This document shows positions 22,201 to 33,209 of a stretch of 64,000 nucleotides of DNA, one piece after another. Each line of letters starts with the position of its first letter. Positions within the stretch are counted from its first letter, which is position 1. Position numbers and translations under genes: made by a program. Where the stretch lies: positions 12,513,953-12,577,952 of the forward strand of contig OZ034978.1 of assembly GCA_964030785.1 (NCBI GenBank). The letters run 5' to 3'. The notes under the pieces are model-generated. The model saw only the letters and a program-made list of their open reading frames with translations. It did not search any database and was not told the origin of the DNA. Source of the stretch: Siderastrea siderea (lineage: Eukaryota > Cnidaria > Anthozoa > Scleractinia > Rhizangiidae).

Positions 22201-25200
22201 ATAATACAGCTACTATTTGTGATTTACATATTTCCTCTTTTGTAGTTACACTTTGTTAACTACAACACAAAATATGCCAGCCTCGGTCAAGCAGTCAATC
22301 ACCCTGATGGTCTCGCTGTTCTTGGACTCTTAATTGAGGTACGGTAACTCCCACGCAAAAATCAGGCTAATAACGCGGTTTGCAGTTCGCTCTAACTCAT
22401 AACTCTTTGAATTAAGTAGATAAAGTTATCGGATAATTTCAAAATGTTGATACTCGGCCTGGTTCAGACGTTGAACTTTAAATGTACCCGTGACCCGAGG
22501 GCCACAGGTTTGTCAGTCCCAGACTGTTGTGTGTCACCCTCGTTAAACAAAGTTGATTATTTATTTATTTATTTAAACCCAATATTAATTATTAGATTTG
22601 CCACATGTAAAAGGTCAACGTATGAACCATTAATAAAATGTCGAACTTACTTGTTTAGGTCGACCCAAATAGCAATTACATTCGGCACCTGAAAAGTTCG
22701 ACCTTTGAACCGGTCCTTAATTATTTAATAAATTATTATAGTCAAGTGAAGATCAGTTAATAAAATGAAATTATTTTACCCTCTTTTACTCAAGGTTGGA
22801 GGGGACTACAACACAGCATTCTCGTTTTTGGAATATGCCAGGGAACTTACTGACAGTTGTAAGTTTTGATGTTGCTTTCAGTTTATTCGTGAACCTACGC
22901 CACCCATCCACCCAACAAAATAATGTTTACAGGACCACAACAGTGAGGATTCGGTTCTGACAGTTCTTTACTCTCTTTGAACAGTGATTTGAATTAAGTG
23001 CCCTCTTTAACGTCACTCATTTACCCAGTATAACGAAGTGACAGAGACAAAGCCAAAAGCTATTAATAAGCAACACGTTTGACAGTGTCGATCGGTTAAA
23101 TGTTGTGCACCCTGCGCACATGATGAGTTAAATGTTTTACCACGGGGAACGTTGTTTCCCAATTCTACCTTCTATTCTAAGAGCAAAAGTTTCACCCCCA
23201 ATACCACCACGGGCAAGTCCGCCATTTTGAATTTGAGATGACTGCTTTGTTAAGATCCGTGACACAAAATCATTGTTTTCACTTCTTCCAGAACTGGTAT
23301 GCTCCCGGAATGATGAACTGAAACCAGTTGCTATGACAACAAAAACGTCATTGCCCAGTGACGTCATTGACTTAACTGAGAACGTGTTGAATATAGCCAA
23401 TGTGATCGTAGTATATCTTTTTTTCCTATTGGACGGGCCGGTCTCCTGCTCTGCAGTGTGGAGTGTAACCAACTCCCTCTTAGCTTAAGCCTTGGTCAAA
23501 CGGTAACATCATTTCGACATTGTAGAATACAACTCAGTCACTTCATTGTTTATATGCTTTATACTTCAAATGGATTTATTTTTCTTTTCTCCTTCAGGCG
23601 GTTTATTTTTATAAGGAACTTCATGTTCTGTATAAACTGGCCTTATTAGGGAGATATTTATTTATTTATTTATTTCTTTAATTATTTATTTATTTATTTA
23701 TTTATTGCTTTACAAAATTAACTTTGTTGTACGAATGTTTGATGGTAACCAAGTTTTGTTTAACACCAAAGCCATCACTCAACATTATTCAGCATCATGC
23801 AAAATCATTCAGCGGGATGGCCAAACGAGTAAACATGGCGAATGCACCAGTGTTGAGCAGCATTGGATAGAAATGTTGAATCTGTTTGACAGGGGGGCTA
23901 ATGTTTTTATCCCCTTTCAGTCTCTACAATCAGTCACATCCCGGCCTTCAAGTTTGATGCTTTGTTACCTTATGACAAGACCAAGTTCTTCCGGTACAGT
24001 GGCTCGCTCACTACTCCCACCTGTAATGAGGCTGTCACATGGACTGTTTTCAATGATCATGTCAAGATATCGCAAAATCAGGTATAGTAATAACTAACAT
24101 CCATTTTAGTCGCAAATCAGCGACTATGATTGGCTTCTAATCTTCATTAACTTTCACTCGTCATTGACTGCTCGATACTGATCAACGATCGCACACGAAG
24201 TGTCCTTGAAAAGTAGGATTATCAGCTAGATAATTATAACTTAAATATCGTTTTTTTCCGATTACAACCATTTTGTTTTCTCAACCAATAAACGACTATA
24301 AAAGCTACGGACAAAAATGGATCAGGCGGTGACCCTTTTTGACTTTTAATTCTTACGATTATTAGGAGGATATGACTTCAACTGCCTAACGAATTTTTTC
24401 TTGTAATCCGGGGAACACATTTTCAGTGGTAATAGCCCACTAATAAATTCCGCGCGCTAGAGTCGTTTAACTTTCGATTGGATGAATTAATGAACGTAAA
24501 TCCTCTATTAAGCCCCCTGGGAGGCTTATTCATTTCAAGCACGCTTGAGGGAGGGCTTAATAAAGTTAGGTTATCAGTATACCATTCTTTTGTTTTCGGA
24601 ATTCATAAATTTCAATAGGTTCTCATAAGTGAAGAGAAATGTTTAAAACAATTTGTACAATGCATGTATATAATGCCACGCTAATCTCCATGTCAAAGAG
24701 TCTTTGCCATCGTCCAAAAACAAAAGTACAGATAAACTAGCTCTGGTCTGCTTCTTTCATTTTTGCTAGACAAAACAGAAATATGTTCGATATGTTCACA
24801 AATGGATACATGCACTGCATGTGAGAAAAATGCACTGATAGTTACGATTCAAAGGTCACTGTCAAGGATTTCCTCGTTGCCATCCAAAGCAATGGTGTAC
24901 AAAGTTTTTGTGAACCGCCCCTTCTTTAGCTTCTGAATCGTTACTGTCAAAAACGATCGATCACTTCCTCCTCATGATGAAACGGATTTGCGGTAAACGC
25001 CGTAGGAACAAACGTAGGTCAAACTACGGTGAGAGGTTGGCCTTTTAATTACCCTTTCTAGTGGAGACGGGGGACATATTTGAGAGGGAGCGGGGATTAA
25101 TGGAGAACTTATGGGATCTTTTGGTAAGAGACTGTGCAACAACTGCCAGGGAAGGGAGTGCTGAATAACCAGAGGGTGGGGCGTAAAGTTTTATTTCAAA

Positions 25201-26409
25201 TATAATGTGTGCATATCACTTTGGGAAACTGCTACAAAACTCGACTAAATGCACCAAGGCTTCCCTCCTACAAACACAACAGAAAATCGTAACATTAACC
25301 TGTGATATGGACGACTAAGGCAAAAGGTAAATATGCCTCTAAACTGGAAAGTATTCATGACAGAATTATGGAAAAGTACCTTTAACCTTAAGGTGGTCCG
25401 CGTTTATCTGTTAGAACGGATGCTCCGGCTTGAAGTGAGCGTTAACTGGTTTCTGTAATTTTGGTTTTTCAAATGAGGATCGATCGAATTCTACGAAGCT
25501 TGAAGTTTCTTGGCAAACGAGAGATACAAATGCTATTTGAACACGTATTTCTTTTAATATATACGTAATGTCTGTCCCTTTCGACAATGAACATGCGAGC
25601 GACGCTCCGATGAAAGCGACTCACATTCGCAATCAAGTAATCCAAAAAGTGAGCGACTCAGATTCGCAATGAAGTAATTTAGGAATGGGTGGCTTTGTTG
25701 AACATGGCTACGAGGTAATATTTGTTCCAGATGCTGATGTCCAGCAAGTAAACATTCTGTACGAACGCTTCTTCCTGTGACACGATTTCAAACGCAGGTA
25801 CGTCAAGGGGAAGAGTACGGTATTGTATGCATGTGTGAGGAGAAGGGGGAGGGCGTACGGAATTTCTGACTTTTCAAAAGGGTGGGGGAGCAATAACTAA
25901 ATAAAGTAGGGAAGGTATTACGTAGTATTTCCCTACCTGAAGCCTATTTTTTAGCCCTCCCCCCTCCCCACCCCACCCAACCAGACAATTATGGCGCAGT
26001 CTCTAAGGTCAAAGAGAACCTCAGAAGCTAGGTTATGGCTCACTTATTGTCCATTTCTTTTTCTCAGATGAACTTTCTGCGCAGGCTCGAAAAGGATGAC
26101 GGATCATCGATTTTCGGGAATTTCCGCCCAGTGCAGCCACTCAATAAAAGGACCATCAGGGCTAGTTTCCAGGTCTCTGAGCTGAAACTTCCTTCTACAA
26201 CTGCTGCTGCTGAAACTACTGCCATTAGTCGTGCTACTACTAACATTACCACCGCTGCTGGTTCTGAAGTCACTTCTACCACCACTACAGCTACTGGAGG
26301 CACAGAATCAGCAAGATTTGCAAACGAATATGAAGCGGGTTCATCTGCTGTCAGTTTGGCCGCTGGCCTGTTTCTTTCCATGTTGTTTTCTGCCCTTTTT
26401 GTGCAATAA
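19215..26409 (+). CDS. CA2: secreted/GPI-type alpha-carbonic anhydrase, 7 exons
   Basis: This tandem paralogue of CA1 has exons 19215-19284, 20549-20581 (2a) or 20774-20806 (2b), 21629-21945, 22246-22338, 22795-22858, 23921-24081 and 26068-26409. All have consensus splice borders and consistent phase, giving 359 aa with one exon 2. A signal peptide (1-~18) is followed by the catalytic domain with zinc ligands H117, H119 and H142. The proton-shuttle histidine is present (H89, in NNGHAL), as are the SLTTPTC active-site threonines and the cysteine pair. The Thr-rich stalk is shorter than in CA1. The hydrophobic end (AGLFLSMLFSALFVQ) suggests GPI anchoring. Exon 2 supplies the W-x-Y motif and exists in two intact versions, so two isoforms are possible. 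Candidate poly(A) region near 27231. Expected role: extracellular CO2/bicarbonate exchange, in corals often linked to calcification or carbon supply; that link is inference. Confidence 0.9.
19585..19904. mobile_element. Harbinger-like MITE in CA2 intron 1
   Basis: This 320-bp insertion has inverted ends GGGGCCGATTA / TAATCAGGCCC and flanking TTA (19582-19584 and 19905-19907). The matching CA1 intron at 11001-11012 reads CCCTTAGAACCG without the insert, giving a paralogous empty site. A 3-bp TWA target is typical of PIF/Harbinger elements. There is no transposase. Confidence 0.8.
20294..20326 (+). pseudogene. Decayed third copy of CA exon 2
   Basis: After an intact TTTCTCAG acceptor, the sequence reads as the CA microexon but has TCG for the Trp codon (K-S-S-Y-N-P-N-D). 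It also lacks a donor, because CGAATAAC replaces the usual GTTTATGGTAAG. It belongs to a ~240-bp unit (intron end plus microexon) that occurs three times in CA2 intron 1. Confidence 0.75.
20549..20581 (+). other. CA2 alternative microexon 2a (33 nt)
   Basis: Acceptor CTTTGCAG and donor GTAAGG flank 33 nt encoding K-W-R-Y-H-P-N-D-V-S. The phase (2 nt at the start, 1 nt at the end) is the same as exon 2b. The W-x-Y motif corresponds to Trp5/Tyr7 of human CA II near the active-site mouth. It can be used alone, skipped for 2b, or combined with 2b, always in frame. Confidence 0.75.
20774..20806 (+). other. CA2 alternative microexon 2b (33 nt)
   Basis: Acceptor CTTCGCAG and donor GTAAGG flank 33 nt encoding K-W-S-Y-N-P-N-G-L-Y. 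It is closer to the single CA1 exon 2 (K-W-S-Y-N-P-N-D-V-Y) than 2a is. It lies 192 bp downstream of 2a. Confidence 0.75.
21000..21190 (+). repeat. Degenerate SINE remnant in CA2 intron 2
   Basis: It matches the CA1 intron-2 remnant and the tRNA-SINE at 33210-33420: GTGGGTTGAGTTTATTGTTG, TTTCCTCCCCTC and CAAATTCCAATAAGACCTGA. It occupies the same position between exons 2 and 3 as in CA1. Confidence 0.65.
23650..23706. repeat. (TTTA)n microsatellite in CA2 intron 5
   Basis: Tandem TTTA units, interrupted once, lie in the intron before exon 6. The short ORFs around them are intronic. Confidence 0.85.
24082..26067. other. CA2 intron 6, non-coding
   Basis: This intron of nearly 2 kb lies between the last catalytic-domain exon and the stalk/GPI exon. 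No gene or clear mobile element is seen. The minus-strand ORF at 25708-25893 has no domain. Confidence 0.6.
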
Positions 26410-27254
26410 TGTGAAGTCACGTGGTCATAATGTATCTCAGTCAAATTCCATTCCCGACCCTGAGTCTTCTCTGTTTCTTAGCCGCCTCTCGCCGTCGGTC
26501 ATATCAAAAGAAGAATGCTCTGGAGCCCGAGAGTGACCAACTTTTACTTGAAACACGTGCAGTCAGGAGAATGTGGTAATGCTGTCTTTGAGAACTCAGC
26601 ACAGTTGTTAAGCAACATTACGTATACGTACCTAATGCAGCAGATGGCGAGACCATAGGCCATTACCGAGTTGTCTTGTACCTCTTTTTCAAAGCGAGTC
26701 TTGGGGCATAGCCTTTCATATGAAACTGAGTTTTCATTCACATGTAGATAAAATTCATTTTCATATGAAAAGTTTTGCACCAAGCCTCGCTTTGAAAAAG
26801 AGGCACAAGACAATTCGGAAGTGGCCCATTTTCGAAACTGTACGGGGGGGCTTGCGCTTCTTCATTATAATTGCACAATAACAATCGAAACTATATGAAT
26901 GTTGGTGATTGTATTTACCACGATGAACAATAACCATCTTTTTCACGATATATGAATGTTGCTACAAGATTTACTGCCAAAAAACTCCATAGCTGGTTAG
27001 AAAGTCGGAGTACTTGCTTAGGTGCATTTTCACACGCTTGGCGCCGGATACAAGGTTTCACTGCGCGTTCTGAGTAGTTGGGTATGTTCGTAGCGATCAG
27101 GAGCGTGTACTGTTATGTCCCTATTATAGCGGTTGTTAAGGAAAGGGTCTTCTTTCTTCTATCCTTTCAAGACATTATTGAATATTTCACACCACTTTAG
27201 ACCTCACTATAGCGAGATTGTGCATTGACAGATAAATAAGAAGGCGACTTCATT

Positions 27255-27285
<31 letters not shown>

Positions 27286-27720
27286 ATTATTGTGAGAAAA
27301 ACAAGATTAAACGTACAGTATATGAAATACAAGCGTGAAGCTAAGAGGGCTTGTGGGGAAGGGGGTGTTTGCGTAGATGATTTTGTTTATATTTCTGCCC
27401 GGTTTTTCGGGAGGTGATTAACGCTAATTCAGGCCGGATAACCCGGAAAGCAATGTTTTCCCCTGTTTTTGTTGTTAACGTCTTTGGGGGTCAGTAATAA
27501 CTTAATGAGGAAGAACGTTTTGTAAACAAGTACAATCTAACTTTACCCTTGTCCTGAATTACGTAATCGTGTCCTGAAAAGAAAGCTTTATCGGTGTTTT
27601 TATCGCCACGTATCCAACGACCTCTCTTGGAACAGGTTAAGTGATCAAAACTATATTATATGCTAGGTACCCGCTAAAACGCATTGAGGCTACTGCTTCC
27701 CGCAATAGCGCCCTCCCCTT
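26410..27720. other. CA2 3' flank, non-coding
   Basis: The first ~850 bp align loosely with the CA1 3' flank (CTCACTATAG...CAGATAAATAAG near 27205-27240 corresponds to ~17315-17406), so this is probably shared 3' UTR and downstream sequence. A short TTG/GTG repeat is at 27256-27287. Minus-strand ORFs near 26544-26946 have no recognisable domains. Confidence 0.5.
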
Positions 27721-27724
27721 AACC

Positions 27725-28480
27725 AGATACCCATGGCATCCTCCACAGCCCCCTCCTCTTTCTCAACAGTGGCCCCACTTCCATCGACGAGAGACCCATG
27801 GTAGAATAGAACAGAATAGAATAGAAAACTTTATTTAACCGCTGTAATTTTATCAAATTTACATATGTTATTTTTAAACATAGAAAATCTGTTCTACCTA
27901 AAAGCCGTGAGGCATACAAATAATCATCATAAAAGTGTACACGTTAACAGAATAAAAAGCGAATTGTTTATATAGATTGCATAATTGTTGTTGTCGATGC
28001 AAAACTATAAGTCTTATTTTCTTTTTGAAAGCACTAACAGGTGGTAATTGTTTCAAGTCATCTGGTAGGGCATTCCAAATTGAGGCCCCAGTAAATGCAA
28101 ACAGAGAGGTACGAGCAGCCGGGATTTCCAAATTTAATTTAGAGTTTCGGAGGTCATCAAACTTTTGGACCCAACTGCTCTCTAAACATGTCTGTCATGT
28201 ACTGGGTGGGGCAAGACCATGAACGATCTTGTACATCATCTGTGGTATCTTCTGTGACCCAACCACCCACAACAGGAGACCCATGGTACCTTCTATGGCC
28301 CGTCACCCTTGAAAGGAGACCCATGGCACCTTCTACGGCCCCACTACCCTTAAAAGGAGACTCATGGTATCTTCCACGGCCCTGCCATCCTTGACAGAAG
28401 ACCCATGGTATCTTCCACGGCCCTACTATCCTTAGCAGGAGTCCCATGGTATCTTCCATGGCCCCACCTCCCCATGGCGT
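27725..28480. repeat. ~41-bp minisatellite, interrupted by a LINE fragment
   Basis: Units of the form GGAGACCCATGGTATCTTCC-[AC]GGCCC... recur with CCATGG-like cores at 28281, 28321, 28362, 28403 and 28444 (period 40-41 bp). Two more cores are on the left at 27731 and 27796. The LINE piece 27802-~28236 separates the two parts. The minus-strand ORF 28157-28501 is a translation of this array. Confidence 0.8.
27802..28236 (-). mobile_element. LINE fragment: RT C-terminus with pentamer tail
   Basis: Minus-strand translation gives YMTDMFREQLGPK then EIPAARTSLFAFTGASIWNA and LPDDLKQLPPVSAFKKKIR, the typical C-terminus of a CR1/L2-like LINE polyprotein, followed by a stop and a 3' UTR. The 3' end (left) finishes in TTCTA-type repeats. 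It is inserted in the minisatellite directly after a CCATGG unit and is 5'-truncated. Confidence 0.75.
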
Positions 28481-28499
28481 CTTGTACTTTCGGAAAGGC

Positions 28500-29576
28500 A
28501 TTTTCTTTTAAGCCTGCTGGACAAAATGTTTACAGAAAAGACAGCTTGCGTTTAATAACTTCATTATTTCACTGAATAATTCAAACAGTATTTCTGCCCG
28601 TTCAACCCATGGTATGGAAAAGAGCCTTTCTTGAATTCAACAAAGATGTTTGAATGACTAAAGAAGATTTCAAGTGCGTTCGCAGTAGATAAATAAAACA
28701 TTCGAATGCTAAAAGCTGTTTACTTAAAAGAAACTTTCTTAAAAAGGGTCGTGGATAGTAAATTTCATTAAACATAGTAAAACAGACTGAAGAGATTTCT
28801 GCATTGTAGACGACCTTATGCGCCTTCTGGCGCGAAGAGAAACGATCACTGATCATGATGATTGAATTGTACATGTAGTCCAAATATTAGTTTTGTTTAC
28901 AACAAGTGCATCCTCAGTTCCACTGTTCATGTACCAAGCTCCTCTATATTGCAGACTTTTGAATTGTCTACACCCTATACGATAGCTCTCTTTAGATTGG
29001 GGGTACCTTATTTTTACTCTTGTTATTATTGCCATTCTTCTTCACCTTCATTATTATGGAAGACTTTGTTGTAAATGTATCATCTTTCATAAAATATAAT
29101 TGCGAGCCAACTGGCCTAGGCAATTATACTATTACTATTATTATAGCAGTGCAAAACGTATATACCGTATGTCCCTAAATAGCATGCAGGGCGCGCAAAC
29201 GTGGCCTATGCAGCTAATTGTCGAGAAGAAAACCCTAATTTCTACTAAAATGAATATAAAGCACTAATGCCGCTAAAATGTTCAGTCTCTTAAATACTAA
29301 AATGCCTCAAATAGATACAAGCCAACAACCTTAAAATAATTCCTTTTAAAAATTGTCACGCTAAAATCTAAAAGATATCTTTTACACCTTAAAAAAATTA
29401 ATATTCGTTCTCTAAAACCATATTATTATTATTATTAAACATTATTATTATTATTATTACTATTATTATTGTGATTATTATTATTACAATTGGCAAATTT
29501 TTAACTTTTTAGACACTTAAACCTTTTTAGGTGGACACCTTGTTCAAATTGTTGAGCCTATCTGCACGTTAACTGA
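28500..29576. other. Non-coding region downstream of the GPCR gene
   Basis: No gene is supported. (ATT)n-type microsatellite runs lie near 29424-29486. ORFs at 28602-29074 lack domains. Confidence 0.5.
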
Positions 29577-30701
29577 TCAGTGACTGGGATTTTGTGGAAA
29601 GGATCGAGAACGCAACTTTACACGAGCTGGGTAACAACACTGAAGACAAAAATTAGTTATCCCCTTACGGAAATCCCTGCTAACTACTGAATAGATTACG
29701 GGGTTCACCGAAGAGTTAACTACCACCAAAATCGACACTACATACAGTAGATTTCCATAATACTCTTGTGTGCCCATTGACGGCCATATGACGGCGGTCA
29801 GGCGAAAAATGCTTAAAGGAAGCATTGTAACTGCAAACACCACAACAAGAGGTGTTAGAATTCTCTTGGCTCGTTTGTTGTGCCTTAGGCGAGGGCTTCT
29901 AACGATGGTCATGATATTACGTTTGTGTCCTGTTTCACCATGTTCTTTCCGCCTCATAGCTTTGATGAATGAACTGCTCCGATTTAGTATGTAAGATATC
30001 CTGAGGTAAGTGAAAGATATGATCGCAAGAGGCAAGATGTAGGAGAACAAAGTCAGGAATCCGACGTAGAGTCGAGGCATCACTGCTTTGCGATCCCATG
30101 AGGGCCAAACGGGGCCACACCATTTTTCATCGTTCTGCAGCTCGCGATATTCAAAGAAAAAGTACACTGGAAGACAGAAAATTAAAAACGATGTGATCCA
30201 TACGCAGGTAGCAACAATCTTAGCCCTTTTTAATGCCATCTTGATTTGTTTCTTACTAGTTGGCTTAATCGTGACTACGTTACGATATCTCTCAATAGCA
30301 ATGACTGCAATAAACCACACAGACCCGCCGTAGAATATTTCGGGAATAGGATACAAGAAGCGGCAAGCAAACTCCCCAAAAGGCCAATTGAGCGGCTCTT
30401 TTTCTCGTACAGCAAGGAGTGGTCGCGATAATAGTAGTATACCGAGATCCGCTACGGCTAGATTCTGTAAATAAAAATCCGACGAGTGTTTCTTCTTTCC
30501 CAATCTACTGACAACAGCGACCACAAAAACGTTGCCAATAACTCCAAACAGAGCGATTAGCACTTCCAAAGTTAGTTTGAATATCTCGGCAGAAGGGAAC
30601 TTGGTTTCTTCAACGGTGAGAGCGAGTGAATCATTCGCTACAGAGACGTTTGTGCTTTGGCAATGGGGCATCGTGCAATTGGCTTCAAATTCAGCTGACA
30701 T
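29577..30701 (-). CDS. Intronless class-A (rhodopsin-like) GPCR, orphan
   Basis: This predicted 374-aa seven-helix receptor sits in the plasma membrane. TM1 is ~41-64 with GN at 56-57. TM2 carries NLAVADL (80-86, with the conserved Asp). C113 before TM3 probably pairs with C195 in loop 2. ERY (137-139) is the DRY-type motif. TM6 (~281-302) reads FAVTMLP and lacks the usual CWxP Trp. TM7 has NPVIY (333-337). Three N-glycosylation sequons lie in the N-terminus (N8, N18, N23), and cysteines at 352, 355 and 356 may be palmitoylated. I use the Met at 30701; a Met 26 codons upstream (30779) is open but adds a stretch unlike a receptor N-terminus, and the paralogue at 53.6 kb also starts near the sequons. 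Ligand unknown; neuropeptide-like families expand in cnidarians as intronless genes. Confidence 0.88.
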   Translation of the reverse strand: MSAEFEANCTMPHCQSTNVSVANDSLALTVEETKFPSAEIFKLTLEVLIALFGVIGNVFVVAVVSRLGKKKHSSDFYLQNLAVADLGILLLSRPLLAVREKEPLNWPFGEFACRFLYPIPEIFYGGSVWFIAVIAIERYRNVVTIKPTSKKQIKMALKRAKIVATCVWITSFLIFCLPVYFFFEYRELQNDEKWCGPVWPSWDRKAVMPRLYVGFLTLFSYILPLAIISFTYLRISYILNRSSSFIKAMRRKEHGETGHKRNIMTIVRSPRLRHNKRAKRILTPLVVVFAVTMLPLSIFRLTAVIWPSMGTQEYYGNLLYVVSILVVVNSSVNPVIYSVVSRDFRKGITNFCLQCCYPARVKLRSRSFPQNPSH

Positions 30702-30779
30702 TTCTGACTCGGAAGCTTTCCTGAAAAAAGACACTATGCAGAAGTCTCCAAATAGCACTGCCACAGACGGCAAGTTCAA

Positions 30780-31387
30780 GGTTTAGCTTTTCTCTAACGA
30801 ATGAGCTCCGACGATCCTCGAAGGTAAAGATCTTACAGCGTGCTGTGGTCAGAAGCAAACTCAATTGTGGACGGAGTTTTGTTTTAGTCTTGTACTGTTC
30901 GGACAAGCCTGCCGAAGCCGGTTTTATGCAGACCTCCTTGAAGGCAAATTAAAGAACAGATAGGATGAAATGTTCTCTTCTGATCTTTCGGCCCTGTGGT
31001 GAAAAAAAAATGTCCATATAATATAAAGCCCTTCTGAATAATATGTTAATTTTGACGTAACCAAGGAAAAATTGATTGGGGAGTATAAAAGCACATGTTA
31101 ACAAGCCAATATTTGGGTGAAACAATTAATGTTTGGATGAAACTAATGTAAAGTTCTGAAATAAAACCTGTAAACAATCGGTAGGGTGGGGGTCTTGAAC
31201 CGGAAGTGCCAAGTTTAAAATCGTTTTTTTCCGGTACCAGAAGCCTATCACCCCCTGCCGGTACCTAACGTACGTACTGTGTTAAATGTAGACCAATTTA
31301 AAGGGGCTTAACAAGCTCTGCAGTATTTTTGAAGGTATGTATGAGAAGTAGAATGTGTTTAATACCAAACATTTGGAGATTTTATAG
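30780..31387. other. GPCR 5' flank, non-coding
   Basis: No gene is seen. The minus-strand ORF 30691-30906 overlaps the GPCR start in another frame and is a shadow. Confidence 0.5.
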
Positions 31388-31395
31388 CTTCAATT

Positions 31396-31844
31396 CCCGG
31401 GGGGGGGGGGGGGTACTCGGAAAAATTTTGATGGGAGTGTGCCGCTGGGACTCTGAAACCCTTAACCTATACCAGACCACGTTCATGTCGTTTTTGCAAC
31501 CCTATTCTAGACTAGATGCCAAAAATCCCTACCCTATCCCAGACTAGCTATTTTCGAGCTATCCATCAGAAATATAACCACACAGTGCTTTTAATGGAAA
31601 ACCATCTCTCGATCAACAATATTGTCGCGATTTCATTTATATTTTATATTTCCGAGTTTTTCAAACCCATTAATTAATTGGATTAAATTTTCACACCACC
31701 CATTAGTTTCCCGGTAATTGATACCCTATCCTAGACCAAGACTCCCTGATTTCTATACCCTATCCCAGACTAAACTGCTTGAAAACCATACCCTTCACAG
31801 CGGCACATACCTATATAGGTTATATATGGGAGTACCCCCCCGGG
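31396..31844. mobile_element. 449-bp MITE with 8-bp target duplication
   Basis: The inverted ends CCCGGGGG..GTACTC and GAGTACCCCCCCGGG are flanked by the direct repeat CTTCAATT (31388-31395 and 31845-31852). The interior is rich in CCCTA-CCCAGAC repeats. The 8-bp duplication suggests a hAT-type origin, but there is no coding capacity. A degraded relative lies in CA1 intron 3. Confidence 0.8.
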
Positions 31845-31852
31845 CTTCAATT

Positions 31853-32602
31853 GCCAATCACAGTTAAAAAGTTCCATTCGGTGGTAACTGTTTTATTAAC
31901 ATTTGTTCTTTGGGAGGGGCATTTGACACTCAAGGGAAAGGCATTTGAACACGATTTTGGCCCAGGGGGGCGGGAATTTGAACCAGCCAATCTTCTAAAG
32001 TTCAAATCCCCGGCGGGTTGTCCGGGGGGGATGTTGAATCTTCAAATTGATCGGCACATAAAGAGAAATAATGGTTTTTTTTAGATAACCTGTAAACTAT
32101 AAAACTGATATAATGTTGCATATTTTGGTCTTCAGTCTATTATCTCTGTAATATGTGGATTAGTTTTTGCGTCCGTGATCATGATATTGCGTTTAAAACT
32201 ACAAGGATATTCCATCGGGGACTGTTTGCGACCGTGGAAACAACGTGGAAGAACGTGATAAAAGGAACACGGGAATGAAACATACGGGCTGAGAAAAAAA
32301 AAGGTAAAAATGTAAAGCTGTCGAAAAAATTGCGCATTTTTACAATTATACGGTAATTCAGTTTATGTACTGATCGATATCTCAGGTAGTTATTTTTTGC
32401 GTCCATGACATTGCAATTAGCCCTGAAAATTCAAAAGATGTTGATTCTTTACCCTTATCAAAATCTGTTTTGTTTTTTCGTTCACACACAAGTTGAAGAT
32501 GATCTCCGCTTTCAGCTAGTAAATATCTTCACTTTGGGCGGTGTTTGAAATAATCTCCGTTTTCAAAGCTTTTTCATTCGTTTTTTCTTACACCTGTATT
32601 AT
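31853..32602. other. Non-coding repeat-like sequence
   Basis: It has several G-runs and a repeated GGCATTTGA string near 31918-31955. No gene is supported, and ORFs here are short and without domains. Confidence 0.4.
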
Positions 32603-33115
32603 ATATGTTACACTGGCTACCTGTATCTTTTACAATAGAATTTAAAATACTAGTTTTAATTTTTAAAGCAGTCTATGGTATTGCACCATCTTATATTTGC
32701 AATTTAGTTAAGACAAGGAACAGCCACACTATAATCTGCGATCGTCAAAAGAACTCTTTTTACAGTCACCTAGAACTAAAACGAAGAAAACTCTTGGATA
32801 TAGGTCATTTCAGATGGCAGGCCCTGGTCGTGGGAACAAACTGCCTTCAAACATTAGAGCTATAAGTAATTTTAATCTTTTTAAAGGGTCAGTAAAGACA
32901 TATCTTTTTAGAAAGGCGTTTGCCTGCTATAGTTAGACTATTATTAGTACATTACTATTATTAAGTATTTGGCACCATTATTATATATTTCATATTATGT
33001 AAATTAGTATTTTATCAGTCATTTCTCCTTGTCAATATACTTTTGTTACTTGTTACTATACTGTTTGGCGCATTTGATCATATCCGCATGTTAAATTGAG
33101 CCTTATAAGTAGTAA

Positions 33116-33172
<57 letters not shown>
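32603..33172 (+). mobile_element. LINE 3' end with (TTA)n tail
   Basis: The translation begins LHWLPVSFTIEFKILVLIFK then AVYGIAPSYICNLV, a hallmark of the region after the RT domain in CR1/L2-like LINEs. After a frameshift it continues NKLPSNIRAISNFNLFKGSV and KTYLFRKAF, ending at a stop near 32935. A 3' UTR and a (TTA)n run (33117-33172) complete the 3' end. The piece is 5'-truncated and not functional. Confidence 0.8.
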
Positions 33173-33175
<3 letters not shown>

Positions 33176-33209
33176 CTACGCGTGGACGGAAGGCCGCCGC
33201 AGGGAGGGC

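Noticed and set aside
28157..28501. 114-codon ORF with a GSP-type repeat on the minus strand
   Set aside because: It is a translation of the 41-bp minisatellite joined to the LINE fragment.
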